A stretch of DNA of 36,586 bases from Azoarcus sp. Lineage in GTDB: Bacteria > Pseudomonadota > Gammaproteobacteria > Burkholderiales > Rhodocyclaceae. The stretch is taken from assembly GCA_031277975.1 (NCBI GenBank), contig JAITLI010000090.1:1-36586 (forward strand), in the 5' to 3' direction. Positions 8,657 to 16,138 of the stretch are shown piece after piece. A program made the position numbers and the translations under genes. Position 1 is the first letter of the stretch; each line of letters begins with the position of its first letter. The notes beneath the pieces are model-generated. The model did no database searches. It was not told the DNA's origin and was given only the letters and a program-made list of their open reading frames with translations.

Positions 8657-8674
8657 CCTCCGGGAACCCGGAGG
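8657..8674. terminator. Hairpin between convergent genes
   Basis: CCTCCGGGAACCCGGAGG forms a perfect 8-base stem in the 151-base space between the IMPase-family gene (+) and the MBL-fold gene (-). No T-run follows on either side, so it is not a classical intrinsic terminator. Its position between two stops makes a bidirectional transcription end plausible. Confidence 0.45.
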
Positions 8675-8698
8675 GAAATCTCCCCCACCCATATGCGT

Positions 8699-9637
8699 CT
8701 ACTGCCGCTGTTCGAGCCAGTGGGCCAGACCCTGCGCGTCGAGTTCCATGTCCACTCTCAACACCGGCCTGAGCCATTCGCGGCTTTCGGCGGGCGCTTC
8801 GGCGAGCAAGTAGCGCTCGATACTGGCATGGATAGTGTTCTTCCGGGCTTTTCCTTCTCCCGGCGCGGCTTCAGCCAGAGCGACGAAAACGTCGATCCGG
8901 CGCAATAAATCCGCGCCCAGGCGCTCCACATCATCCACCCGGCTGAAATGCGTAAGATACATCGCTTCCGGCTTGAGCGCGAGCAGGCGATGGATCGAAG
9001 CCTTCATCGCTTCGGGATCGAACTGGGTCGGCGTGGTGGCGGGGATCAGGAACGGCTCGCCGCTCACGCCCATTTCCCGATAAGCGATGCCGAAAGCGTC
9101 GCCGGTGAAACAGGCGCGCGCCCGCGCATCCCATAGGCACATGTGATGCTTGGCGTGCCCGGGCGTATGCAGGCATTGCAAGGCTCGGCCCGCGAGATCG
9201 AAAACCTGTCCATCGGCGGCTTCGAGCACCCTTTCGGGCGGTACCGGCACGGGCGCGCCGTAAAGGCGGCGAGCGATTTCCACGCCATACACTTCGGAGG
9301 CGCCTTCAAAAAGCCGGACGGGGTCGATCATGTGGCGCGCGCCGCGCGGATGCACCACCAGTTTTGCGTTCGGCAAGCGCGCCATGTAAGCGCCCGCGCC
9401 GCCCGCGTGATCGAGATGGACGTGGGTGAGAAACACATGATCCACCGCCTCCGGCGCCAGTCCGAGCTGATCGAGCGCGCCCAGGAAACGGGGCAGCGCG
9501 GCATTGTGGGCGGTATCGACCACCGCGACGCGGCCCTTTTCGACGATCAGATGCACGGCGGCCAATCCCGGACGTACATAGCCGGCATCCACGGCATGAA
9601 TATCGTCCGGCCAGGTAAAAAGCGGTTCAGTCTGCAT
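8699..9637 (-). CDS. MBL-fold metallo-hydrolase
   Basis: Metallo-beta-lactamase-fold hydrolase, 312 residues from the ATG chosen here; the track's upstream GTG at 9649 adds four residues and has no better ribosome site. The dinuclear metal motif reads THVHLDHAGGAG, followed by HTPGHAKHH, the FTGDAFG aspartate motif and a C-terminal THF histidine. These are the glyoxalase-II/lactonase-type ligands. The long C-terminal helical part (after about residue 215) resembles uncharacterised MBL proteins of proteobacteria rather than GloB. The substrate is unknown. It is convergent with the phosphatase gene, and a junk region lies upstream. Confidence 0.82.
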   Translation of the reverse strand: MQTEPLFTWPDDIHAVDAGYVRPGLAAVHLIVEKGRVAVVDTAHNAALPRFLGALDQLGLAPEAVDHVFLTHVHLDHAGGAGAYMARLPNAKLVVHPRGARHMIDPVRLFEGASEVYGVEIARRLYGAPVPVPPERVLEAADGQVFDLAGRALQCLHTPGHAKHHMCLWDARARACFTGDAFGIAYREMGVSGEPFLIPATTPTQFDPEAMKASIHRLLALKPEAMYLTHFSRVDDVERLGADLLRRIDVFVALAEAAPGEGKARKNTIHASIERYLLAEAPAESREWLRPVLRVDMELDAQGLAHWLEQRQ

Positions 9638-9781
9638 GGCGCGGATCACTCGCGGGAGTTGTCAGATCCGGCAGGATAAAGCGTCCGCCCGGCGCGGGCA
9701 AACCCGATCCCTGATCCGCGGGTTACGGGGAATGCGGAACATCGGCATTGGCGATGCCGTTGAGAACCCGTTCCAGCAGCC

Positions 9782-9930
9782 CCGCCGCCGCCAGGCAATA
9801 ACGCCACGAGCAAAATGCACCATGGCCATGAGCGTCTCGGGAAGCTTCTCCCAGCAAACGAATATCCAGCGAAAGCGGTTCATCCACCCATGCGTGCGTT
9901 CGACCACCCAGCGCCGCTGCGCGCCGGATG
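9782..9930 (-). pseudogene. C-terminal remnant of an IS5-type (DDE) transposase
   Basis: The - strand reads QRRWVVERTHGWMNRFRWIFVCWEKLPETLMAMVHFARGVIAWRR (coordinates of the recognisable part). That is the end of an IS5/IS427-like transposase, in which the glutamate of VVERT is the last acidic residue of the DDE triad. The N-terminal and central parts are gone. The frame runs upstream only into repeat sequence, so the 209-residue ORF in the track is not a real protein. The break falls exactly where the repeat centre ATCCGGCGCGCAGCG begins. Confidence 0.75.
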
Positions 9931-9937
9931 GTTGAAT

Positions 9938-9982
9938 CCTCCTCTCCCGGCCTTCGGCCACCCCGCAAGCAGGGGAGGGGAG
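9938..9982. repeat. Short inverted repeat with internal GGCCTTCGGCC hairpin
   Basis: CTCCTCTCCC and GGGGAGGGGAG flank an inner GGCCTTCGGCC palindrome. It resembles a shortened version of the element in the rimI-udg gap and directly abuts the transposase remnant. Confidence 0.45.
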
Positions 9983-9997
9983 TCCATCGGAAAGACT

Positions 9998-10228
9998 CGT
10001 CATTGCGAAAGCCGCCCCCTTCGTCATTGCGAAAGCCTCTCCCATCGTCATTGCGAGGCGCGAAGCGCCGGGGCAATCCAGTGCGTTCCATCCGGCGCGC
10101 GAGCGCCGCTGATTGATCCGGGTGGATTTGCGGCTCGCCAAGGCGCTTCGGATGGTTGAACCGCTGCATGGATTGCCACGTCGCTGCGCTCCTCGCAATG
10201 ACGAGGTGGGAAGGCTTTCGCAATGACG
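9998..10228. repeat. Nested palindromic repeat cluster (CGTCATTGCGA family), full copy
   Basis: CGTCATTGCGA occurs at 9998, 10022 and 10046, exactly 24 bases apart. The third copy opens a full element with inverted ends, from CGTCATTGCGAGGCGCGAAGCGCCGGGGCAATCCA to TGGATTGCCACGTCGCTGCGCTCCTCGCAATGACG (10046-10203). A further outer arm, TGGGAAGGCTTTCGCAATGACG, ends at 10228 and pairs with the 10022 copy. The centre holds CCATCCGGCGCGCGAGCGCCGCTGATTGA. With the transposase remnant it accounts for most of the gene-free 9650-10310 stretch. All ORFs here are repeat by-products. Confidence 0.8.
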
Positions 10229-10310
10229 AAGTGGAAGGGTTCGCGGGGCGGGGCGTGCGCAGGGGCGGATGGCAATCCGCCCGTCTGGCAAATCCCGCCT
10301 GCCTTGACGC

Positions 10311-10373
10311 CGTAAAACTGTAGTTTCAAGCCGTAAAACTGTAGTTTTAAACTATAAAACTGTAGTTTTGAAC
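10311..10373. repeat. Three 21-bp tandem repeats with AAAACTGTAGTTTT dyads
   Basis: Copies start at 10311 (CGTAAAACTGTAGTTTCAAGC), 10332 (CGTAAAACTGTAGTTTTAAAC) and 10353 (TATAAAACTGTAGTTTTGAAC). Each contains the dyad AAAACT-GT-AGTTT(T). The unit is two helical turns long and AT-rich, in contrast to its surroundings. Both a protein-binding array and decayed coding repeats (reading LKLQFYG on the - strand) are possible. Confidence 0.85.
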
Positions 10374-10420
10374 CGTGAAGGCCGACCCTCAAGGCAACCT
10401 TCCCATCCTTCCCCGTCATC

Positions 10421-10675
10421 ATGGTCAGGCGATATGCCACCACTTGGGCGCGCGACCTGCAAGGCCGCATCGTCGCCAGGGTGACGCCCGACGGCGCGAT
10501 GACCGCCTACGAATTCGACAGCGCCGGACGGCCAGCCGCCGCCAGCCCCAAGCGCGAACGGATGGATTTTGCGCAGGAGGAGAGCGGCAAGACGATTTAT
10601 TTCTGTGTGCGCTATGAGAACGCCAAGGGGGAGCCGGGGCCGTGGGGGCCGATCTTCTCGGCGGTGATTCCGTGA
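10421..10675 (+). pseudogene. RHS-repeat-like gene fragment with an unrelated tail
   Basis: An 84-residue frame begins with a stretch like one RHS/YD repeat (ARDLQGRIVARVTPDGAMTAYEFDSAGRP, about 10-38). It ends with KTIYFCVRYENAKGEPGPWGPIFSAVIP, which recalls the end of larger uncharacterised bacterial proteins rather than an RHS protein. There is an in-frame stop shortly upstream (10376). RHS proteins are often T6SS effectors hundreds of residues long, so this is best read as a rearranged remnant at the edge of the T6SS locus. A real small protein cannot be excluded. Confidence 0.45.
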
Positions 10676-10761
10676 GGGGTCGGGAAACGAAACGCCGCGC
10701 ACTTCGTCATTGCGAAAGCCTCCCCCTGCCTCGTTATCGCGAGGCGCGCCGCGACGCCGGT
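10676..10761. repeat. Repeat-family fragment beside tssE
   Basis: CGTCATTGCGAAAGCCTCCCCCTGC (10705) is followed by CGTTATCGCGAGGCGCGCCGCGACG (10732), a degenerate two-arm piece of the CGTCATTGCGA family. It separates the RHS-like fragment from the tssE stop. I see no clear terminator for the long T6SS operon here; the repeat hairpin may serve. Confidence 0.5.
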
Positions 10762-11247
10762 TTATCGTTCTTCCCGAATCTCCACGCCGCCTGTCTCCAT
10801 ATCCCATTGCGCGCGTATCACCATATCTATTGGATAAGGCTCGAACCAGTAGGTCGCTTCGATCCGGAAATGGGCGCGGTTGTACAGAGCGGCGTCATCT
10901 CCGTGGGCGATGGTGACTCTCAGCGATTTTTCCAGTATGCGCGGCTCGAAACAGGTGATGGCATTTTTGATTCCATCGGCCACGGCGCCGAGGTCGGATT
11001 CGGACAGGCGCTCGCCCGCCAATGTCGGGATGCCGAAATTGATGACCGAGCGCTTGACGCGCGGGAATTCTTCCAGGGGCAGTTGCCCTTCGAGATTCGT
11101 GCAATTGAGCAGCCATGCCAGATCGCGCAATACCGTTTTCCGGAAGGCATTGCGACTCACCGCGCCACGGCTGTCCCGCGACAGCCTGTCCAGCAGCGCC
11201 GGCATGAACAAATCGCTCGCGCGGGTTTCGTTTCCAGGGCGGCTCAT
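10762..11247 (-). CDS. tssE: T6SS baseplate subunit TssE (gp25-like)
   Basis: Homologue of phage T4 gp25, the baseplate wedge protein from which the sheath polymerises. The start chosen (MSRPGNETR) overlaps the tagF stop as ATGA and gives 161 residues; the track's start is ten codons earlier inside tagF. Family hallmarks are FMPALLDRLSRD near the N-terminus, VLRDLAWLLNC (the TssE signature), SVINFGIPTLAG and the EPR core motif in AITCFEPRIL. It is last in the long minus-strand operon, far from the usual neighbour tssF, and is followed by repeats. Confidence 0.92.
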   Translation of the reverse strand: MSRPGNETRASDLFMPALLDRLSRDSRGAVSRNAFRKTVLRDLAWLLNCTNLEGQLPLEEFPRVKRSVINFGIPTLAGERLSESDLGAVADGIKNAITCFEPRILEKSLRVTIAHGDDAALYNRAHFRIEATYWFEPYPIDMVIRAQWDMETGGVEIREER

Positions 11248-11936
11248 GTCGCCACGCCTCCATTCATCAACAGGCAAAACAGGTCGTCATCGGGCGGGCC
11301 GCAGTGGATGATCTGCCTCGGCGGCAGTTTGGGCGCGGGCTCCGCCCACCAGAAGCTGCGGTCGGCGCGCTCGTTGAACAGCGCTGGAAGATCCGGCCAC
11401 GAAAACCATTCCTTGCAGGGCGACGAGGCTCCGTCGCTTATTCCCAGATCGCCGAGAATACCCGCCGTGGAATTGTCTCCGCCATCGCCATGGGTTTGCC
11501 GCTTCAGGGCGCCAAGCACATGGTCGACCGGCATGCGTTCGCCGATGACGCTCCGCAAGGCCGCGTCGATCCGGTACAGCCAGCGGCTGTCCGGCGGCAA
11601 GACCTTGTCGATGCCGCGCCTGTCGAGCGAACGCAAGGCCAGCAGCGGCGAATAGCGTCCGATCTTGTCGACGCTCGGCGCCAGGCAGCCGATCAGGGCG
11701 GATTTGTCCCATATGCCGGCGTTGATGGCGAAGTGCCAGACCGGGGAGACCTGGTAGACGTCCCGCCAATCCCCGGGCCGCGAGCGGGCAAGCGCCGCCA
11801 TGCCGGATGAGATCCATTTGTGGACGGTTTCCCGCAGGGACGGGGGCAATCCCCTGCCGGCGAAATCGCCGACTGAAGGCAGCTTGCCGAACCATCCCAT
11901 GTATTTGGAAGAGGCCAAAAAACCGAACATCCCCAC
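11244..11936 (-). CDS. tagF: T6SS accessory protein TagF
   Basis: TagF (DUF2094) proteins act post-translationally on T6SS firing; in Pseudomonas TagF represses H1-T6SS by sequestering Fha. The 230-residue product has the family start signature GWFGKLPSVGDFAGRGLP (about 14-31) and the SPVWHFAINAG and DKIGRYSPLLAL segments. The track start is a GTG, supported by a GGAGG nine bases upstream; in-frame ATGs at 11930 and 11900 are alternatives. Unlike some TagF-PppA fusions, phosphatase and TagF are separate genes here, four bases apart. Confidence 0.9.
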   Translation of the reverse strand: MGMFGFLASSKYMGWFGKLPSVGDFAGRGLPPSLRETVHKWISSGMAALARSRPGDWRDVYQVSPVWHFAINAGIWDKSALIGCLAPSVDKIGRYSPLLALRSLDRRGIDKVLPPDSRWLYRIDAALRSVIGERMPVDHVLGALKRQTHGDGGDNSTAGILGDLGISDGASSPCKEWFSWPDLPALFNERADRSFWWAEPAPKLPPRQIIHCGPPDDDLFCLLMNGGVAT

Positions 11937-11940
11937 CGGC

Positions 11941-12726
11941 TCACGCCTCCAGTGCTTTCCGCGCCAGGATGCGCGTCGTTATTTCTTCGCGTTCGCCGAC
12001 CCATACCGCCAGGGCGCTGTAGTTGTCCTGATCCTCCGCGTCCGCCCCGGCGATTTCGCGCGCCATGGCGTCCAGCCATTGCTCGGGGGAGGCCGCCTGC
12101 TGCAAGGCCGCTTCCATGACTTCTTCGCTGGCGCTCTCCCAGAAGCCGTCGGAGCACAGCAGGAAAATGTCGCCGGACAGCAGGGCGAGAGGTTTGTCGC
12201 ATACGGCGCGCTCCGGTATTTCGCCGCTGCCCACCGCCGCGTACAGCATGTTCCGCTTTCTGTTGCCGCGTAACGCGCCATTGAACATGCCGGCGTCGAT
12301 CATGGATTGCAGGACGCTGTGATCGTGCGTCAGTATGCGCGAGCGCCCGCTGCGGAACAGGTAGATGCGGCTGTCGCCAAGATGGCTCCAGTAAGCGAGC
12401 GCGCGTTCGGTATCCAGCATCAGCGCCGCGATCGTCGTGTCCATCTCGGCGTATCGCGGGTGACGTTCGCGTGCGTCGCAGAGCGCGTTGCGCGCGACCG
12501 GAATCGCCGCGTTGATCGCCGCGCCGTCGACCGCGGGCGCGGCGGAAAAGAACGACAGCACATGCCGCACGGCGGTTTCCGCCGCGAGCGCGCCGCCTTC
12601 ATGGCCGCCGGCGCCATCCGCGAGCACGAAACAGCCCAGCGTTTCGTTGGCGCAAAAGCCGATGAAATCTTCGTTGTATTTCCGGCCTCCGCACTCGCTG
12701 CGCTGCGCCACCGACAACCGCATCAT
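11941..12726 (-). CDS. pppA: PP2C-type Ser/Thr phosphatase of the T6SS switch (PppA-like)
   Basis: Predicted Mg2+/Mn2+ phosphatase that removes the phosphate placed by the T6SS kinase, switching the apparatus off. The 261-residue protein has the PP2C metal motifs: NEDF (about 18-21), VLADGAGGHEGG (35-46), WSHLGDSRIYLFR and LLCSDGFWES, and a late DNYSALAV. No membrane segment is seen, so it should be cytosolic. Its start overlaps the stop of the FHA gene as ATGA, keeping FHA substrate and phosphatase translationally coupled. The likely target is the FHA protein, by analogy with Pseudomonas PppA. Confidence 0.93.
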   Translation of the reverse strand: MMRLSVAQRSECGGRKYNEDFIGFCANETLGCFVLADGAGGHEGGALAAETAVRHVLSFFSAAPAVDGAAINAAIPVARNALCDARERHPRYAEMDTTIAALMLDTERALAYWSHLGDSRIYLFRSGRSRILTHDHSVLQSMIDAGMFNGALRGNRKRNMLYAAVGSGEIPERAVCDKPLALLSGDIFLLCSDGFWESASEEVMEAALQQAASPEQWLDAMAREIAGADAEDQDNYSALAVWVGEREEITTRILARKALEA

Positions 12727-14756
12727 GGTTTGTGCCTCCTTTCTTCCGGCTGTATCGCCGCAATCGCTTTTTCATAGGCTTCGAGAAAGGCCGCCCCGAA
12801 GAAAGCCTGGAAGTGATCGGCGGCGCGTTGCCGCGCGTCCTGGAAATGGCGTATGTAGGCATCCCACAAGCGGGCCTTGCGCCGTCGCGGCAATACGTTG
12901 TCGAGTCCGCGCTCCGCTTCTCCCTCGTCGATCAGCCTTGGATCGAAGCGATCCAGCACATGATTCAGGGCCGATTTCGTGCCGGAGACGATGCCTATCT
13001 GATGGGCGCGCAAATCGGCGAAAGCGTTCCGCACCGCTTCGACAGGCCCCATGAAGCCGGGGAAGGGCTTGCCCAGCAGGTACAGCAGCGCGACCTTGCC
13101 ATCCGGGGAGAATTTGAGCGGGTTATTGTCCTCCGGCGCGATCACGGTGACGTTCGCCCTGACCGCCTGCTTGACAATGGCCCTGCTGGCGATCATATCC
13201 ACCGTCCCCTGCACATAGCCGCGAAACAGCTGGCCAAGCATTTTCATGAAATCCTTGTCCAGCGCGGTACGATCGGGCAATTCGACCCCCAGCCCTTCGA
13301 TGAAGGCCGCGTAGAGTTCCCGCGTGTCCGCCTCCAGGGGCGTCCGCGCGGGTGATGTTCGCGGCGGCCGCGCGGGCGGCGGCTCTTCCGCGCACACCGC
13401 GACGGGGCGGGCGTCCGGCGCCGTGGACGCGGACGATCGCAGCGCCGCGCCGGAATCCGGCCAGGCGGGCGGGCCGCCAATATCGTCATCATGGATCGGC
13501 GCCGATATGCCGTTTCCGGCCGCCGCGGTCTCCGGCGCCCTGTCCGCCTCCGGCAAAACATTGCCATCAGGAGTGCCGCCATCCAGTCCGGTGATGAGCC
13601 GGTCTATTTCGTCCATGCTGCCCGCGCCAGCCGTCTCCGGGGCGGAATCAGCCGCGGCGGCTTCGCCCGGCTCCAGTCCGTCAAGAAGCCAGTCGATGTT
13701 CCCGTCATCGAGCGCGGGAAACGGCGCGCCGCCTCCCGGCAAGACAGCGCCGCCGGAAGCGGGACCCGGCTCGGCGATGAGGCGGTCTATCTCATCATTC
13801 ATGCCGGTCACATCTGGCGGCAAGGCGGGAGAAACGGGCGCGGGGGCGATTTCCGGCGGCGGATCGCCGGATGCCGGTTTTCCTCCCGCTTCCGGCAGGT
13901 GGAACAATCCGCCAAGTTCCGGGCCATGGGTCAGATCCATGCGCGCCACGTTCAGGGCCGCGCTCGCGCTTTTGCCGCCTTGCAGGATGTCATCGAACTC
14001 GCCGCCGCCGCCGCCGAACAGCGCCTCCAGGGGATCGAGGCCGCCGTCGCGGCGCAAACTGTTGTCCGCCTGGCCGGACAGCGGGTCGCGCAGCAATTCG
14101 CGCGTCATCGCCCCGGCGTCGCCGCCGCCGTTGATGAGCTCGTCGCCCTTGCCGTCGAGACTGCCCGGATCGATGCCGCGCTCGTTGAGCATCGGCATGG
14201 GATCGCCGCGAACGATCCGGGGGTCTTCCGCGAACAGAGCGGCGAGGTTTTCGTCTTCCGCGTCCGGCAGCGCGGTTTCCGCCCGCCGCGCCGCCGGGCC
14301 GGAACCCAGCAGGGAAGCCAGAAAATCGTCGCTCACCCCGTCCGGTTGTGCCGCGCCGGCGGGCGGCGGCGGCATGGCTGGCTCGCCTTTCCGGGGCTGC
14401 GCCACGTAACGCGCTTGCAGCACATACGCACCGATAATGATCTGAGCATGGTCCCGCAACAGGCACTCCATGCCGGGGCCAAGTTCCTGGCCATCGATGA
14501 ACGCGGGGTTTTTCTTGCTGACGTTGCGGACACGGTATATTCCCCGGGATTCGAGGCTGAATTGCAGGTGTTGGCGCGACACCGTGTTCGCCGGATCGGG
14601 CAGGATGATGGCGTTGTCCTCGTTCCGGCCGATCGTGCCGCTGGTGGAAATCGTGCCCGCGACCGGCATCACGGGGGCAAGACTGTTGTAGGTCAGCGCC
14701 TGGATTTCGAGCATTTTCATTCCTTCATTCACTTCTGGAGCGGATTTTCCGCTCAT
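12723..14756 (-). CDS. tagH: T6SS-associated FHA-domain protein (Fha/TagH)
   Basis: Phosphothreonine-binding scaffold that promotes T6SS assembly when phosphorylated. It has 677 residues in three parts. The FHA domain (about 41-114) carries TIGRNEDN, VSRQH and NPAFIDG. A long disordered Pro/Gly/Ala/Asp-rich linker (about 120-470) follows, then a conserved TagH C-terminal domain (about 475-670; LYAAFIEGLGVELP through VLDRFDPRLI). The linker repeats short acidic-hydrophobic motifs, including EIDRLI twice (322-327, 383-388). The track start overlaps the upstream gene as ATGA. An in-frame ATG at 14714 (MLEIQALTYN) has AAGGA six bases before it and may be the true start. Confidence 0.9.
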   Translation of the reverse strand: MSGKSAPEVNEGMKMLEIQALTYNSLAPVMPVAGTISTSGTIGRNEDNAIILPDPANTVSRQHLQFSLESRGIYRVRNVSKKNPAFIDGQELGPGMECLLRDHAQIIIGAYVLQARYVAQPRKGEPAMPPPPAGAAQPDGVSDDFLASLLGSGPAARRAETALPDAEDENLAALFAEDPRIVRGDPMPMLNERGIDPGSLDGKGDELINGGGDAGAMTRELLRDPLSGQADNSLRRDGGLDPLEALFGGGGGEFDDILQGGKSASAALNVARMDLTHGPELGGLFHLPEAGGKPASGDPPPEIAPAPVSPALPPDVTGMNDEIDRLIAEPGPASGGAVLPGGGAPFPALDDGNIDWLLDGLEPGEAAAADSAPETAGAGSMDEIDRLITGLDGGTPDGNVLPEADRAPETAAAGNGISAPIHDDDIGGPPAWPDSGAALRSSASTAPDARPVAVCAEEPPPARPPRTSPARTPLEADTRELYAAFIEGLGVELPDRTALDKDFMKMLGQLFRGYVQGTVDMIASRAIVKQAVRANVTVIAPEDNNPLKFSPDGKVALLYLLGKPFPGFMGPVEAVRNAFADLRAHQIGIVSGTKSALNHVLDRFDPRLIDEGEAERGLDNVLPRRRKARLWDAYIRHFQDARQRAADHFQAFFGAAFLEAYEKAIAAIQPEERRHKP

Positions 14757-16138
14757 TCGCCGCGCAAGGTCGCGCGCTCGCCCGCTTCGATATCGAAGTC
14801 CGCCGCAAATGGCGCACCTCGCGGAGAGATGGCCTCCAGGCTGTGGCGGCCAGGCTGGATCGGAATCAGGCGATCCACGCCCATGATGCCGTCCGGAGCA
14901 AAACGCTCGCCGTCGATGATAACAGTAGCATCGCCCATGTTCCGGATCACCAGTTGCGCTGCTTCCACGTTGATCCTGTCGAAGGTCAGGGTGGGCGTCT
15001 TGCCGCCATTGAGCGGCAAGGGAGCGGTATCCCGCGCCGCCGCGGGGGAGGCGGGTGGGGCGGCATCGCGGCCTTTTTCAACGACCGGCGCGCCGCCCCC
15101 CGATACCAGCGCGCGGACATCCCCGCCCGGGGCGCAATCGCCGCACAGGATGATGCGGTCGCCGTTTTCCGCGGGGAAATCCGCCGAAAATGACGCCCCC
15201 GTCGACGAAGCACCCGCCGGAAACGCCCGCAATTTGTGATTGCCCGCCCGGATCGGCACGCCATCGCCCCGATCCGGCCCGACCCTTTCGTCATCGATGA
15301 ACACGACGAGTTCTCCCGTCCCGCGCAGCACCAGCCGCGGCGGCGCGCCATCACCGCTTTTCTCGAACGTCAGGGCGGGTATTTTCCGCGCCTCCGTGGA
15401 TGAGCGCGGCGCGGGCGTGGCCGGCGCGGGGTCTTTTCCGGCAACCGCCGCTGCCCGAACGTTAGCGGGTACTGCCTTGAGCGGCGTTTTGCATTGCCCG
15501 CGCAGCACGACGCGGTCGCCTTTTTCCACCTTGAGATCGGCGGAAAACGGCGGTTCATGCGGGCATTCGACCCGCAAATGATGACGGCCCGAGACAATCA
15601 GCCCGATGCGCCCCGCCCGCGTCACACCGCCCAGCCCGATCCTTTCGCCATCGACCAGCACGGCGGCGTTGTCCAGCCCCCGCACCGCCACTTGCGGCAT
15701 GTCCGCGTCGATGCGCTCGAACGACAGGGCGATCGTGCCATCATCGTTGGCGCCCATCTCCCTCGGCGGCGCATGTGCCGGCGTCAGCGCGCGCGCCGCG
15801 CCGTCCCTGGCGGCGCCCATTGCCGAATGTTCGATGCCGGAGACCGCCGCATTCATCGCGCCGCCCGCCGCCGCCGCCGGATCGCGCGCGGCCTCCGCCA
15901 CGGTAACGCCCGCTTCCTTCAGTTTGCCGGGGATCGCCGCCGACACGTTCTGTTCCATGGAAGCCAGATCGCTCATCACTTTCGCCGAGGCATCATTGGC
16001 CACCGCCTCGGGCGGCGAGTCGAAAAGCGTCGTGCAGGCAACGAGAAAGAGCGCCGGGCAGCACAGCGCCGCGCCGGCAAGTCTTCCAGCCTTATCGCGC
16101 AAGACGCGAAACAGCGATTCACCGCGTTCCATCATCAT
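14753..16138 (-). CDS. Lipoprotein with three PEGA-like repeats, T6SS-linked
   Basis: I recognise no named family. The 461-residue product has a hydrophobic stretch ending in FLVAC (C35), a lipobox, so it is probably lipidated and faces the periplasm. A helical alanine-rich linker (about 36-130) precedes three related units at about 135-216, 253-335 and 381-461. Each unit reads roughly LTF(E/D)...V.RG...V.IDGER.G....G.H.L.....FSADF..E.GDR..L.G. Units 1 and 2 end in GQC and GDC. The pattern resembles PEGA surface-domain repeats. It overlaps the kinase stop and the FHA start, both by ATGA, so a role in the phospho-switch, such as sensing or envelope anchoring, is inferred. TagQ-type lipoproteins occupy similar contexts but are different in size. 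Confidence 0.75.
   Translation of the reverse strand: MMMERGESLFRVLRDKAGRLAGAALCCPALFLVACTTLFDSPPEAVANDASAKVMSDLASMEQNVSAAIPGKLKEAGVTVAEAARDPAAAAGGAMNAAVSGIEHSAMGAARDGAARALTPAHAPPREMGANDDGTIALSFERIDADMPQVAVRGLDNAAVLVDGERIGLGGVTRAGRIGLIVSGRHHLRVECPHEPPFSADLKVEKGDRVVLRGQCKTPLKAVPANVRAAAVAGKDPAPATPAPRSSTEARKIPALTFEKSGDGAPPRLVLRGTGELVVFIDDERVGPDRGDGVPIRAGNHKLRAFPAGASSTGASFSADFPAENGDRIILCGDCAPGGDVRALVSGGGAPVVEKGRDAAPPASPAAARDTAPLPLNGGKTPTLTFDRINVEAAQLVIRNMGDATVIIDGERFAPDGIMGVDRLIPIQPGRHSLEAISPRGAPFAADFDIEAGERATLRGE

Noticed and set aside
9662-10291. 209-residue - strand ORF as an intact protein
   Set aside because: Only about 50 residues match a transposase end; the rest is repeat sequence.
9998-10373. 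Possible CRISPR array
   Set aside because: Repeats are palindromic or directly abutting, spacers are not unique 30-40 base units, and no cas gene is near.
10048-10807. Minus-strand ORFs with LKLQFYG or FKTTVL-like repeats
   Set aside because: They are translations of the 21-bp tandem DNA repeat and the palindromic repeats, without a convincing start or domain.
15240-15581. Independent gene opposite the repeat lipoprotein
   Set aside because: Antisense frame without motif; the lipoprotein frame has a lipobox and internal repeats.
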